The notes: generated from the letters alone by a model not told the origin. Positions 27,057 to 36,516 are shown, counted from the stretch's first letter. The stretch: 64,000 bases of DNA from Bacillus sp. Bos-x628 (GCF_040500475.1 NZ_CP159358.1:372001-436000); one strand, 5' to 3'. Program-made: numbers and translations.

Positions 27057-27635
27057 ATGCGACTTGAGCGTCTGAATTATAATAAAATCAAAATTTTTCT
27101 TACACTAGATGATCTGACAGACCGAGGTCTTACGAAAGAAGACCTTTGGAAAGATTCGTTCAAAGTTCATCAGTTATTTAAAGATATGATGAACGAAGCG
27201 AATCAGGAGCTCGGTTTTGAAGCAAATGGACCGATTGCTGTTGAGGTATTTTCTCTTCAGGCGCAGGGGATGGTCGTCATTGTCACAAAGAGTCAGCAGG
27301 AAGATGCTGATGATGAGTTTGATGAAGATTACATTGAAATGCAAGTCAAACTGGACGAGAGCAAGCATGTGCTTTATCAATTTGCCTCGTTTGAAGATGT
27401 GATTCAACTGTCCCATAGTTTAAGTCGTATTGGACTTTTAGGGGGTACAGTTTACCATTATGAAGGTCAATATTTTCTCAGCCTAGATGATTTTGAAGAC
27501 CTTTCTGCTGATACTGTCATTTCAATTTTAGCGGAGTTTGGTTCTCCTACAACGTTAACCATCCATCGGTTAAAAGAATATGGGAAAATCATCATACAAG
27601 AAGATGCGGTGAAAACGATTCAACTGTATTTTTAA
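27057..27635 (+). CDS. ypbH: Adaptor protein MecB/YpbH (MecA paralogue)
   Basis: ClpC adaptor related to MecA; in B. subtilis it is reported to interact with ClpC and influence competence and sporulation. 192 residues with N-terminal domain (MRLERLNYNKIKIFLTLDDL...DRGL), an acidic linker (DADDEFDEDYIEM about 85-97), and the C-terminal MecA fold (YQFASFEDVIQLS, then YHYEGQYFLSLDDFEDL). ATG 27057 follows GGAGGG at six bases; an in-frame codon at 27030 is ignored. Single gene with its own terminator. Confidence 0.92.
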   Translation: MRLERLNYNKIKIFLTLDDLTDRGLTKEDLWKDSFKVHQLFKDMMNEANQELGFEANGPIAVEVFSLQAQGMVVIVTKSQQEDADDEFDEDYIEMQVKLDESKHVLYQFASFEDVIQLSHSLSRIGLLGGTVYHYEGQYFLSLDDFEDLSADTVISILAEFGSPTTLTIHRLKEYGKIIIQEDAVKTIQLYF

Positions 27636-27656
27636 CCACTTTTTTCTATAATATTT

Positions 27657-27690
27657 AATGCTGTTGTGATGAAACAACAGTATTTTTTTA
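27657..27690 (+). terminator. Terminator after ypbH
   Basis: AATGCTGTTGT pairs with ACAACAGTATT (27674-27684) over a six-base loop; T tract follows. Confidence 0.85.
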
Positions 27691-27750
27691 TAACCTTTTT
27701 ATATTTATAAACGCTGATATTTTATTTTGATAAAAAACGCTTTTTACCTT

Positions 27751-27778
27751 TGCTTTACTAGTACGAAGGTGTATACTA
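27751..27778 (+). promoter_or_regulatory. Probable promoter of gudB
   Basis: TTGCTT at 27751-27756, 16-base spacer, TATACT at 27773-27778; about 52 bases before the ATG. Confidence 0.6.
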
Positions 27779-27830
27779 TTGCTTGAAAGGGAGCAGAAGA
27801 TCATGAAAGATTTCTAGGGGGTTTATTTTA

Positions 27831-29105
27831 ATGGCAGCCGATCAAAACGCCGCTCATAAAGCAGAAGATAAGCTAGATGTTTTAAAATCAACTCAAACCG
27901 TCATACATAAAGCGCTTGACAAATTGGGATATCCGCAAGAAGTGTATGAATTGCTTAAGGAGCCAATTCGTCTATTAACTGTCAAAATTCCAGTACGTAT
28001 GGATGATGGATCAGTGAAGATTTTCACCGGTTATCGTGCACAGCATAATGATGCTGTCGGACCAACGAAAGGCGGAATTAGATTCCACCCGAACGTGACT
28101 GAAAATGAAGTAAAAGCGCTTTCAATTTGGATGAGTTTAAAATGTGGTATTGTGGATCTTCCTTATGGCGGAGGAAAAGGCGGTATTATCTGTGATCCAA
28201 GGGAAATGTCATTCCGAGAGCTTGAAAAGCTTAGTCGTGGCTATGTACGCGCGATTAGTCAAATCGTTGGACCAACAAAAGATGTTCCAGCGCCAGATGT
28301 TTTTACAAACTCTCAAATTATGGCTTGGATGATGGATGAATATTCTAGAATTGATGAGTTTAACTCACCAGGATTTATTACAGGAAAACCGATTGTTCTT
28401 GGAGGGTCACATGGACGTGACACTGCAACAGCAAAAGGTGTGACGATCTGTATCAAAGAAGCGGCGAAGAAAAAAGGAATTGACATCAATGGGGCTCGTG
28501 TTGTCGTACAGGGATTCGGTAATGCAGGAAGTTATTTGGCTAAATTCATGTATGATGCTGGAGCAAAAATTGTAGGGATTTCAGATGCTTACGGCGGATT
28601 GTATGATGAAGATGGTCTTGATATTGACTACTTGCTTGACCGACGTGACAGCTTTGGAACGGTTACTAAATTATTTAATGATACCATTACAAACCAAGAA
28701 CTTCTGGAGCTAGATTGCGATATCTTAGTGCCTGCAGCAATTGAAAACCAAATCACAGAAGAGAATGCGGCTAATATTAAAGCCAAGATTGTCGTAGAAG
28801 CGGCAAATGGTCCGACCACGCTGGAAGGAACCAAGATTCTCTCAGACCGCGGTGTACTGCTTGTTCCAGACGTACTTGCGAGTGCAGGCGGCGTGACTGT
28901 TTCTTACTTTGAATGGGTTCAGAATAACCAAGGGTTCTACTGGACAGAAGAAGAAGTGGAGACTCGTTTAGAAGAAATGATGGTGAAATCATTTAATAAT
29001 ATTTATGAAATGGCGCAAAACCGCCGAATCGATATGCGTCTTGCAGCATATATGGTTGGTGTACGTAAAATGGCCGAAGCTTCTCGTTTCAGAGGCTGGA
29101 TTTAA
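27831..29105 (+). CDS. gudB: NAD-specific glutamate dehydrogenase GudB, intact form
   Basis: Catabolic glutamate dehydrogenase: oxidative deamination of glutamate to 2-oxoglutarate. 424 residues: catalytic domain with KGGIRFHPNVTENEVKALS and LPYGGGKGGI (active-site Lys), APDVFT, TGKPIVLGGS, and the Rossmann domain with GFGNAGSYLAK. In laboratory B. subtilis 168 the gene is cryptic because of a nine-base duplication that repeats Val-Lys-Ala; here the stretch reads ENEVKALSIWMS with no duplication, so the enzyme should be active. ATG follows AGGGGG. Own promoter and terminator; bdr follows. Confidence 0.97.
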   Translation: MAADQNAAHKAEDKLDVLKSTQTVIHKALDKLGYPQEVYELLKEPIRLLTVKIPVRMDDGSVKIFTGYRAQHNDAVGPTKGGIRFHPNVTENEVKALSIWMSLKCGIVDLPYGGGKGGIICDPREMSFRELEKLSRGYVRAISQIVGPTKDVPAPDVFTNSQIMAWMMDEYSRIDEFNSPGFITGKPIVLGGSHGRDTATAKGVTICIKEAAKKKGIDINGARVVVQGFGNAGSYLAKFMYDAGAKIVGISDAYGGLYDEDGLDIDYLLDRRDSFGTVTKLFNDTITNQELLELDCDILVPAAIENQITEENAANIKAKIVVEAANGPTTLEGTKILSDRGVLLVPDVLASAGGVTVSYFEWVQNNQGFYWTEEEVETRLEEMMVKSFNNIYEMAQNRRIDMRLAAYMVGVRKMAEASRFRGWI

Positions 29106-29127
29106 GCGGCTTATTTGCATCGCGCTC

Positions 29128-29161
29128 AAAAATCTCCTATCCTTAAATAGGAGATTTTTTT
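29128..29161 (+). terminator. Terminator after gudB
   Basis: AATCTCCTAT (29131-29140) and its complement ATAGGAGATT (29147-29156) with a six-base loop; T residues follow. Confidence 0.9.
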
Positions 29162-29219
29162 ATGGAATGCGAATAGCCCAATCAATTGTTATTGCAGTGA
29201 AACGACAGGAGTGGAACAA

Positions 29220-30191
29220 ATGAAACAAGAAGAAGCTATCATCATCGGAGGCGGCCCATGTGGTTTAGCAGCTGCCATCGCATTCAAGCAAATCGGTATC
29301 GATGCACTTGTGATCGAAAAAGGAAATGTAGTAAACAGTATTTATCATTACCCAACTCACCAAACCTTTTTCAGCACAAGTGAAAAGCTTGAGATTGGAG
29401 ATGTCGCTTTTATTACTGAAAACCGAAAGCCAGTCCGCATTCAGGCGCTTTCCTATTATCGAGAGGTTGTCAAACGAAAAAATCTGCGTGTGCATGCTTT
29501 TGAAAAAGTAAATACTGTGACAAAAACAGACGGGCGTTTCACCGTTACTACATCCAAAGATGAGTATTCGTGCGACTACGTGGTCATCGCCACTGGGTAT
29601 TATGATCATCCGAACTATATGAATGTCAAAGGAGAAAATCTTCCTCACGTGTATCATTACTTTAAAGAAGGACACCCGTACTTTGATAAAGATGTTACTG
29701 TCATTGGCGGGAAAAATTCAAGCGTTGATGCAGCACTTGAACTGGTGAAATCCGGGAGCAGGGTGACCGTTTTATATAGAGGAACAGCGTATTCATCAAG
29801 TATCAAACCTTGGATTTTACCTGAGTTTGAAGCCCTTGTTCGAAATGGGACCATCCGAATGGAGTTCGGTGCTGAGGTAAAAGAAATCACGGAACAAGAG
29901 GTGGTCTTTACGAATCAACTAGGTCAAGATACCCGTGTGAAAAGCGATTTTGTCTTCGCCATGACTGGCTATCATCCTGATCATTCTTTCTTAGAAAAAA
30001 TGGGTGTGAACATTGATCAAGAAACAGGCCGTCCGATATATAATGAACATACGATGGAAACAAACGTAGAAGGCATCTTCATTGCTGGTGTCATTGCTGC
30101 TGGAAATAATGCCAATGAAATCTTTATTGAAAATGGGAGATTTCATGGTGGGCTTATCGCTGAAGAAATTAACAAAAGACGTAACAACTAA
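29220..30191 (+). CDS. bdr: Bacillithiol disulfide reductase Bdr (YpdA)
   Basis: FAD/NADPH oxidoreductase that reduces bacillithiol disulfide. 323 residues of the single-chain thioredoxin-reductase-like class. Dinucleotide motifs: IIGGGPCGLAAAIAF near residue 9-23 (the Cys in GGPCG is the conserved Cys14 proposed as active-site residue), and VIGGKNSSVDAALELV near 160 for NADPH. The C-terminal FIAGVIAAGNNANEIFIENGR closes the FAD site. ATG 29220 has GGAG nine bases away; GTG 29211 lies too close to it. Own terminator. Confidence 0.93.
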   Translation: MKQEEAIIIGGGPCGLAAAIAFKQIGIDALVIEKGNVVNSIYHYPTHQTFFSTSEKLEIGDVAFITENRKPVRIQALSYYREVVKRKNLRVHAFEKVNTVTKTDGRFTVTTSKDEYSCDYVVIATGYYDHPNYMNVKGENLPHVYHYFKEGHPYFDKDVTVIGGKNSSVDAALELVKSGSRVTVLYRGTAYSSSIKPWILPEFEALVRNGTIRMEFGAEVKEITEQEVVFTNQLGQDTRVKSDFVFAMTGYHPDHSFLEKMGVNIDQETGRPIYNEHTMETNVEGIFIAGVIAAGNNANEIFIENGRFHGGLIAEEINKRRNN

Positions 30192-30196
30192 AAATG

Positions 30197-30230
30197 AACT
30201 GAATCCTTTAATAGAGGGTTCAGTTTTTTA
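30197..30230 (+). terminator. Terminator after bdr
   Basis: AACTGAA (30197-30203) with TTCAGTT (30219-30225) plus partial inner CC/GG pairing; T tract. Confidence 0.8.
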
Positions 30231-30342
30231 GTATAAAATGGGATAATATAGAAGAATTTTGATAAAATGGGCTTGAGTCATATAAAAAAACGGTGAATCA
30301 TGGTACGATAATAGAGGATAATGTAGGGAAAGAGGCTTGATT

Positions 30343-30999
30343 ATGATCGCAATCATCTCAGCAGGTTTAGCTCCCGGCATCGCACTATTAAGTTATTTTT
30401 ATTTGAAAGATCAGTACGACAATGAGCCGGTGCATATGGTCATCAAATCTTTTATGTTAGGTGCCATTCTTGTATTTCCAACCATGTTTATTCAATATGT
30501 ACTTCAAGAAGAAAAGATCGCCACAAATCCAATCATAATCTCATTTGTCACATCGGGTTTTTTAGAGGAATCATTAAAATGGTTTATTTTAATGGTCAGT
30601 GTTTATGCACATGCTCAGTTTGATGAGCATTATGATGGAATTGTATATGGTACAAGTGTCTCACTTGGTTTTGCCACACTTGAAAATATTCTTTACCTCG
30701 TTGGTCATGGTGTAGAATATGCTTTCACACGTGCATTACTGCCGGTGTCAAGTCATGCTTTATTCGGTGTTGTCATGGGATTTTATATAGGAAAGGCCCG
30801 TTTCTCTGCTAAAAAAGAGCAACGTAAATGGCTGCTACTTTCCTTGACGCTTCCTGTGCTTTTTCATGGCTCGTATGATTTTATTCTTCTTGGAATGACC
30901 AACTGGGGATATATTATGCTGCCGTTTATGATCTTTTTATGGTGGTTCGGTCTACGGAAAGCAAAAAAAGCCCGTACTGTAAAAATGGTCCAAATGTAA
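30343..30999 (+). CDS. prsW: Intramembrane protease PrsW
   Basis: In B. subtilis PrsW makes the site-1 cut in the anti-sigma factor RsiW and so starts activation of SigW. 218 residues, about seven to eight hydrophobic helices. The conserved acidic active-site motifs are present: FLEESLKW (EExxK, near 74), [11 protein letters not shown] and [14 protein letters not shown] and LFHGSYDF supply the His residues. ATG 30343 has AAAGAGG upstream; the TTG at 30337 is less likely. Own terminator follows. Confidence 0.95.
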   Translation: MIAIISAGLAPGIALLSYFYLKDQYDNEPVHMVIKSFMLGAILVFPTMFIQYVLQEEKIATNPIIISFVTSGFLEESLKWFILMVSVYAHAQFDEHYDGIVYGTSVSLGFATLENILYLVGHGVEYAFTRALLPVSSHALFGVVMGFYIGKARFSAKKEQRKWLLLSLTLPVLFHGSYDFILLGMTNWGYIMLPFMIFLWWFGLRKAKKARTVKMVQM

Positions 31000-31004
31000 T
31001 CTGG

Positions 31005-31035
31005 AAAAACGTCCTATAAAAAAAGGGCGTTTTTT
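31005..31035 (+). terminator. Terminator after prsW
   Basis: AAAAACGTCCT (31005-31015) and AGGGCGTTTTT (31024-31034); one G-T pair; T tract at the end. Confidence 0.85.
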
Positions 31036-31129
31036 GTCTTTTCCAACCAATTCCCTTCTGTGATGGATGTATAAAAATAGGGATCGGAAGAAATATATAT
31101 TCAAACACAAAAGTACAGGAGGATCAAAT

Positions 31130-32038
31130 ATGGACAAAGCTCGTTTCGTAAAAATCGTCCTTCTCTTCTCCATTGTCCTACTCGTCTCTTCACTTATGAC
31201 TGCTGAAAAAAGTGAAGCATTCACAAATCAAGTCATTCAGCGAGGAGCAACAGGAGAAGATGTAGTCGAGCTACAGGCAAGGCTCCAATACAATGGGTTT
31301 TATCACGGGAAAATTGATGGAGTGTATGGCTGGGGAACATACTGGGCCGTTCGCAATTTTCAAAGCCAGTTTGGTGTCAAGAATGTCGATGGACTAGTAG
31401 GGGAAAAAACAAAAAGCCTATTAGTTCAAAAGACAAAATACTATAAAGAGTTTGTACAGACACAACTGCAAAAAGGAAATCAATTTACACATTATGGCGG
31501 AAAACCTCTTGATCAGCAAATAAAGTCTAAAGCGCAAAGAAGTTCGCAAAAAAATACAGCTCAAGGTGCAAAACAGAAGCAAAGTAGTCAAAACGGAGGA
31601 AGCGGAAAATCCGTAGCTCAATCCCGGAATCAACAAGCAAAACAACCTCCGAAGCAAACGGCTGCCAATATGCCAGGTGGTTTTTCTAGTAATGATATTC
31701 AGCTCTTGTCACAAGCTGTCTACAGTGAAGCGAGAGGTGAACCGTATGAAGGACAGGTTGCGATTGCTGCAGTCATTTTAAACCGTCTGAAAAACCCGAC
31801 ATTTCCAAATACCATTGCCGGTGTCATTTTTGAACCACTTGCATTTACATCTGTAGCAGATGGACAATTTTATATGACGCCAAATGAAACAGCAAAAAAG
31901 GCAGTCTTTGATGCAATCAATGGCTGGGATCCATCTGAAAGTGCCATCTATTACTTCAATCCTGATACAGCAACAAGTCCATGGATATGGGGGAGACCGC
32001 AAATTAAACGCATCGGGAAACATATTTTCTGTGAATAA
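31130..32038 (+). CDS. sleB: Spore cortex-lytic enzyme SleB
   Basis: Lytic transglycosylase stored in the dormant spore; on germination it cuts cortex peptidoglycan containing muramic delta-lactam. 302 residues: signal peptide about 1-32, peptidoglycan-binding domain about 38-100 (VIQRGATGEDVVELQARLQYNGFY), a Ser/Gln/Lys-rich linker about 125-190, and the Hydrolase_2 catalytic domain (LSQAVYSEARGEPYEGQVAIAAVILNR, with the catalytic Glu) to the end. ATG 31130 follows GGAGG. A TGTATA near 31068 with ATATATA near 31093 could be a weak sigma-G promoter. ypeB follows after 16 bases. Confidence 0.96.
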   Translation: MDKARFVKIVLLFSIVLLVSSLMTAEKSEAFTNQVIQRGATGEDVVELQARLQYNGFYHGKIDGVYGWGTYWAVRNFQSQFGVKNVDGLVGEKTKSLLVQKTKYYKEFVQTQLQKGNQFTHYGGKPLDQQIKSKAQRSSQKNTAQGAKQKQSSQNGGSGKSVAQSRNQQAKQPPKQTAANMPGGFSSNDIQLLSQAVYSEARGEPYEGQVAIAAVILNRLKNPTFPNTIAGVIFEPLAFTSVADGQFYMTPNETAKKAVFDAINGWDPSESAIYYFNPDTATSPWIWGRPQIKRIGKHIFCE

Positions 32039-32054
32039 AAAGAGGTGTAAATAA

Positions 32055-33404
32055 ATGATCAGAGGAATATTAATTGCTATTTTAGGAATTGCTGTTATCT
32101 CAACAGGCTACTGGGGCTATAAAGAACACCAAGAAAAAGATGCTGTTTTGCTTCATGCGGAGAACAACTACCAAAGAGCGTTTCACGATTTGACCTATCA
32201 AGTGGATCAACTGCACGATAAGCTGGGAGCTACACTTGCGATGAACAGCCAAACATCAATATCACCAGCACTTGCAGATGTTTGGAGAATGTCAACGGAA
32301 GCACATAATAATGTCAGTCAGCTTCCACTTACATTGATGCCTTTTAACAAAACGGAAGAGTTTTTAGCGAATGTCGGTGACTTTAGCTACAAATCGTCCG
32401 TAAAATCTCTATCAGACAAACCGCTTAACAAAGATACACATCAAACCATTACTGCTTTATATGATCAAGCGGCAGATATTCAAAACGAGCTAAGACAGGT
32501 ACAGCATTTGGTATTGAACAATAACTTAAAATGGATGGATGTTGAAATGGCACTGGCTGACGGTGACAAAAAAAATGATAACACCATCATTGACGGTTTA
32601 AAAACGGTTGAGAGAAATGCGGATGCATTTGCGGATGTTGATCTTGGACCAACCAATATGTCATCTAAATCAGAGGCAAGCGGCTACAGTCATTTAACAG
32701 GAAAAAACATTTCGAAAAAAGAAGCCATCCAAATTGCTCAGCAGTTTACGCCCGATCATAATCACAACTTTAAGGTGCGAAAAAGCGGAAGCAAGTCAAA
32801 TCAAGATGTCTACAGCTTATCGATGTCAGATCCAGACAGTCGAGCGAATTTTTATTTAGATCTGACTGAAAAAGGCGGACACCCAGTGTACCTTCTCCAA
32901 AATAGGGACGTCAAGAAACAAAAAATCAGTTTAAATGAAGCCTCTAAAAAAGCACTAAGTTTCTTGAAAAAGCATGGATTTGACACAGAATCATTCCACT
33001 TAGATGAGAGTGCGCAATTTGACAATATTGGGGTATTCACCTATGTGCCTCTTCAAAAAAACGTATTACTTTATCCAGACAGTATTCGGATGAAAGTGGC
33101 GTTAGATGATGGAGAAGTCGTTGGATTTTCGGCAAAAGACTATTTAATGAACCATAAAAAGCGAGACATAAAAGCGCCTAAAATTTCTCAAAAAGAAGCT
33201 GAGAAGACGCTCAATCAACATGTGAAGATTCAGGATACACATTTAGCAATCGTTCAAAATGATATGTCAGAGGAAGTTCTTTGCTATGAGTTTCTCGGAA
33301 CGATTAAAAACGACACATATCGGATGTTTATCAATGCAGATACTGGAAAAGAAGAAAGAGTAGATAAATTAAAAAACGCAGAACCTATATATAAAGACCT
33401 ATAG
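32055..33404 (+). CDS. ypeB: Germination protein YpeB
   Basis: Partner of SleB; each protein needs the other to be stable in the spore inner membrane. 449 residues: N-terminal membrane helix about 4-22, a long helical domain to about residue 200, then three PepSY-type repeats (GKNISKKEAIQIAQQF; KISLNEASKKALSFLKKHG; KISQKEAEKTLNQHV), which in this family act as regulators of a partner enzyme. ATG 32055 follows AGAGGTG. Second gene of the sleB operon; a terminator follows. Confidence 0.95.
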   Translation: MIRGILIAILGIAVISTGYWGYKEHQEKDAVLLHAENNYQRAFHDLTYQVDQLHDKLGATLAMNSQTSISPALADVWRMSTEAHNNVSQLPLTLMPFNKTEEFLANVGDFSYKSSVKSLSDKPLNKDTHQTITALYDQAADIQNELRQVQHLVLNNNLKWMDVEMALADGDKKNDNTIIDGLKTVERNADAFADVDLGPTNMSSKSEASGYSHLTGKNISKKEAIQIAQQFTPDHNHNFKVRKSGSKSNQDVYSLSMSDPDSRANFYLDLTEKGGHPVYLLQNRDVKKQKISLNEASKKALSFLKKHGFDTESFHLDESAQFDNIGVFTYVPLQKNVLLYPDSIRMKVALDDGEVVGFSAKDYLMNHKKRDIKAPKISQKEAEKTLNQHVKIQDTHLAIVQNDMSEEVLCYEFLGTIKNDTYRMFINADTGKEERVDKLKNAEPIYKDL

Positions 33405-33415
33405 AAAATGAAACG

Positions 33416-33450
33416 AGGAAAAGGCTAATAAGTCTTTTCCTTTGTTTTAT
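33416..33450 (+). terminator. Terminator after ypeB
   Basis: AGGAAAAG (33416-33423) and CTTTTCCT (33434-33441), ten-base loop, followed by TTGTTTTAT. Confidence 0.75.
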
Positions 33451-33506
33451 ACTTGGTTTAATATTAGGAGATGATACGATTTCACAGAGGAAAAGAGTGA
33501 AGATGA

Positions 33507-34146
33507 ATGTTACAAATAGGGGATACAATTACAATTGAATATGTCAATGAGAACAAAGAATTAAAAAACGCAAAATCGAAATTTTTGGAAAATAATGACG
33601 ATGCCATTTGCGTTCATTATCCAGCCGATAAAGAAACAGGACGAACCATTTAATTAAATCAGCAAACAGAAATTACCATCCTCTTTCTCGATGAAAATTA
33701 AGTTCCATACAAATGTAAAAGCGAAGTGATTGGAAAAAGAAAAGAAGATATTGATTGTCATTTCTATTCCGCCAAAAGAAGAAATGATTCGCCTTCAGCG
33801 CCGAGAATATTTGCGGGTTGATACGCTGGTCAAAGCAATTATCTCACCACCAGATGTTGAGCCTTTTGAAACATTTATGGTGAATATGAGTGCTGGCGGT
33901 GTCGCCATTGCTGTTCCAAAAGGCGTGTCTCTAAAAGAATACGATAATGTCATCACTGAATTTGAACTTCCGTTAGAACCAGTAAAAATTAAAGCGGTTG
34001 CAGAGATGAATCGTATCTGTCAAGATGAAAAGACAGGCAAAACAAAAGCGGTCATGGAGTTTTGTGAAATCGCAACTGAACATCAGCAGCACATCATGAA
34101 GTACTGTTTCCAGCAGCAACTTTTGTCGCGTGCAAAAAGAGCATAA
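33507..34146 (+). pseudogene. motI: Broken motI/ypfA (c-di-GMP-binding flagellar brake, YcgR-like)
   Basis: Reads as a full-length homologue of the B. subtilis c-di-GMP receptor MotI (YpfA), but with three disabling changes. From the ATG at 33507 the product runs MLQIGDTITIEYVNENKEL to GRTI, then TAA at 33651; the same frame goes on with LNQQTEITILFLDEN, then TAA at 33699, then VPYKCKSEVIGK, after which a frameshift in an A-rich stretch near 33735 moves the frame to that of the C-terminal half. That half (33730-34146) keeps an apparently sound PilZ domain: RLQRREYLRVD and NMSAGGVAIA. It could only be made from a TTG at 33730 without a good binding site. Confidence 0.88.
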
Positions 34147-34160
34147 GAATAAAGGGTGTA

Positions 34161-34208
34161 AAAAGCTTCCATACTAGTGGGTGAAGATTCTAGCATGGGG
34201 GCTTTTTA
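34161..34208 (+). terminator. Long terminator-like hairpin directly before ypfB
   Basis: A 17-base arm at 34161-34177 (AAAAGCTTCCATACTAG) pairs with 34190-34206 with one mismatch and two G-T pairs, 12-base loop, T tract at the 3' side. It could end transcription from motI. The 3' arm also contains the G run that serves as ypfB ribosome binding site. Confidence 0.8.
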
Positions 34209-34209
34209 T

Positions 34210-34392
34210 ATGAAAACAATTGAGAGATGGTTATTTAAAGCAGTTATAGTTCAGCTTATTCTTTTAATAGCAGTTCAAATCACACTCCATCTAACGAAAG
34301 GAGAACTGTTTTTGTCAAAAGTAGTGCAATATGAGGGTGTGAATAACATGAGTATTGAAGAGTGGATTGAGACGTTTAAGCAAAAGGATTGA
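34210..34392 (+). CDS. ypfB: Small membrane protein YpfB (DUF5359)
   Basis: 60-residue protein with one N-terminal membrane helix (about 9-28, [18 protein letters not shown]) and a short outer or inner tail ending [14 protein letters not shown]. Place between ypfA/motI and cmk plus this tail identify it as YpfB-like. The ATG at 34210 is only four bases after a strong hairpin whose 3' arm carries its GGGGG binding site (34197-34201, eight bases away). An in-frame start at 34177 would lie inside the hairpin. Function unknown. Confidence 0.7.
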   Translation: MKTIERWLFKAVIVQLILLIAVQITLHLTKGELFLSKVVQYEGVNNMSIEEWIETFKQKD

Positions 34393-34463
34393 TAGAAAAT
34401 CCCCCCGTTTTAGCGGTGTTCGTGTTACAATTCATTAGGGAGATTCAATCAAGGAGAGGTATT

Positions 34464-35141
34464 ATGAAAAAGAAATTATCTATTGCAATTGATGGTCCTG
34501 CAGCAGCAGGAAAAAGCACTGTGGCAAAAATTGTCGCTGCAAAAAAATCATATATTTATATCGATACAGGTGCGATGTACCGCGCGATTACACTTGCGGC
34601 GCTGAGCCAAGGTATTGACCTAGAAGATGAACAGGCGCTTGAGGCCTTATTAAAAAAGACAGTGATTGAACTTGTTTCAACTGATGAAGGTCAAAAAGTA
34701 CACCTTAACAATACCGATGTCACAGAGGCCATTAGAACAGACCGTGTCAGCAATCAAGTATCTGTTGTGGCGAAACACAGAGCTGTTCGTGAAGAAATGG
34801 TTCGCCGGCAGCAGGAGCTTGGCAAACGAGGCGGGGTTGTCATGGATGGAAGAGACATCGGCACTCACGTTCTTCCGGATGCTGAAGTGAAAATTTTCTT
34901 GCTAGCTTCAGTTGAAGAAAGAGCAAAACGCCGTTTTGAAGAAAATAAGAAAAAGGGGTTTGATGTAAATTACGATCAATTGATCGAAGAGATTGCAAGA
35001 CGTGACAAACTCGATTCAGAGCGGGAGGTGTCACCGCTTAAGAAGGCAGACGATGCAATCGAAATTGACACAACTTCCCTATCCATTCAAGAGGTGGCAG
35101 GCAAAATTTTAGATGCTGCTGACCGTTTAGAAAAACAGTAA
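34464..35141 (+). CDS. cmk: Cytidylate kinase
   Basis: Phosphorylates CMP and dCMP with ATP. 225 residues. P-loop GPAAAGKST near residue 10-18, [31 protein letters not shown] and [20 protein letters not shown] are the family signatures. ATG 34464 follows AAGGAGAGG; an upstream in-frame reading from 34389 overlaps ypfB and is not used. The next gene, ypfD, lies 223 bases away; the gap has AT-rich sequence with a TTGACA near 35181 but no well-spaced -10. Confidence 0.97.
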   Translation: MKKKLSIAIDGPAAAGKSTVAKIVAAKKSYIYIDTGAMYRAITLAALSQGIDLEDEQALEALLKKTVIELVSTDEGQKVHLNNTDVTEAIRTDRVSNQVSVVAKHRAVREEMVRRQQELGKRGGVVMDGRDIGTHVLPDAEVKIFLLASVEERAKRRFEENKKKGFDVNYDQLIEEIARRDKLDSEREVSPLKKADDAIEIDTTSLSIQEVAGKILDAADRLEKQ

Positions 35142-35364
35142 GAAATTTTAGAAAACTTCTATAAGTTAGAGGTTTATCTCTTGACAAACAAGGGCTTTTA
35201 TTAGAAGTTTATACTAATACTATTTTTATTGATCATTCAAGCAATTATGTTGATTTGAATGTTTCTATAATACATATTCGGCTGGCAATCATCATGCTTA
35301 AGACATATATTCGGCGAGCCGTTTTAACTAAGCTGTGTAGGTTTGGACCAAGGAGGTTATCAAA

Positions 35365-36516
35365 ATGACAGAGGAAATGAATCAAATCGATGTTCAGGTA
35401 CCAGAGGTTGGAGATGTTGTGAAAGGGATTGTTTCTCAAGTTGAGGACAAGCATGTAAATGTTGATATCGTCAACGTGAAACAACCTGGGATCATCCCAA
35501 TCAGTGAATTATCAAGTCTTCACGTTGAAAAAGCATCAGATGTCGTGAAAGAAGGCGACGAGTTAGAGCTTAAAGTCACAAAGGTCGAAGACGATGCTTT
35601 GATTTTATCGAAACGTGCTGTTGATGCAGACCGCGCTTGGGAAGACCTAGAGAAAAAGTTTGAAACAAAAGAAGTATTTGAAGCTGAAGTAAAAGACGTT
35701 GTCAAAGGTGGTCTTGTTGTAGACATCGGTGTGCGAGGGTTTATTCCAGCATCTCTTGTAGAAGCACACTATGTGGAAGATTTCACAGATTACAAAGGCA
35801 AGACGTTGTCACTTGTAGTAGTTGAGCTTGACCGCGAAAAAAACCGCGTGATTCTCTCACATCGTGCAGTGGTTGAGCAAGAGCAATTAGATAAAAAGCA
35901 AGACTTCCTGCAAAAGCTTGAAGTAGGAAGTGTCATTGAAGGAAAAGTACAGCGCCTGACTGATTTTGGTGCATTTGTCGACATTGGCGGCATTGATGGA
36001 TTAGTTCACATTTCTCAACTATCCCATGCTCATGTTGAAAAACCATCAGACGTTGTAGAAGAGGGACAAGAAGTGAAGGTCAAAGTACTTGCTGTTGATC
36101 GTGACAACGAACGCATTTCACTTTCTATTAAAGAAACATTGCCAGGACCTTGGAGCCAAATTGGTGAAAAAGTGAAACAAGGTGATGTGCTTGAAGGAAC
36201 CGTGCAGCGACTTGTGAGCTTTGGTGCGTTTGTCGAAATTCTCCCAGGTGTAGAAGGACTTGTGCATATTTCTCAAATTTCACATAAACATATCGGTACA
36301 CCACAAGAAGTTCTTGAAGAAGGGCAGACGGTCAAAGTAAAAGTGCTTGATGTGAATGAAGAGGATGAACGCATTTCACTAAGCATTCGTGATTTAGAAG
36401 AAAATCCTGATAAACAAATAGAGGAAAATTATCGTCAATATCAGGCGAAAGAAGAAAACACAAGTGGATTTCAACTTGGTGATCTGATTGGTGATAAACT
36501 CAATAAACTAAAATAA
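35365..36516 (+). CDS. ypfD: S1 RNA-binding domain protein YpfD (RpsA homologue)
   Basis: 383-residue protein with four S1 motifs, starting about residues 12, 98, 185 and 272 (each with GxVxxxxxxGxxVDI-type core; best seen in [28 protein letters not shown] and [29 protein letters not shown]). Related to ribosomal protein S1 but in Bacillus not a firm ribosomal protein and dispensable. ATG has a strong AAGGAGG. fni begins 14 bases after its stop. Confidence 0.94.
   Translation: MTEEMNQIDVQVPEVGDVVKGIVSQVEDKHVNVDIVNVKQPGIIPISELSSLHVEKASDVVKEGDELELKVTKVEDDALILSKRAVDADRAWEDLEKKFETKEVFEAEVKDVVKGGLVVDIGVRGFIPASLVEAHYVEDFTDYKGKTLSLVVVELDREKNRVILSHRAVVEQEQLDKKQDFLQKLEVGSVIEGKVQRLTDFGAFVDIGGIDGLVHISQLSHAHVEKPSDVVEEGQEVKVKVLAVDRDNERISLSIKETLPGPWSQIGEKVKQGDVLEGTVQRLVSFGAFVEILPGVEGLVHISQISHKHIGTPQEVLEEGQTVKVKVLDVNEEDERISLSIRDLEENPDKQIEENYRQYQAKEENTSGFQLGDLIGDKLNKLK

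Noticed and set aside
33730..34146. Calling the 138-residue PilZ frame a normal gene
   Set aside because: Upstream sequence clearly codes for the missing N-terminal half with two stops and a frameshift, and the TTG start lacks a proper ribosome site. It is better described as part of a pseudogene.
35181..35222. TTGACA ... TATACT as ypfD promoter
   Set aside because: The two boxes are 23 bases apart, too far for sigma-A; no better pair was found in the 223-base gap.
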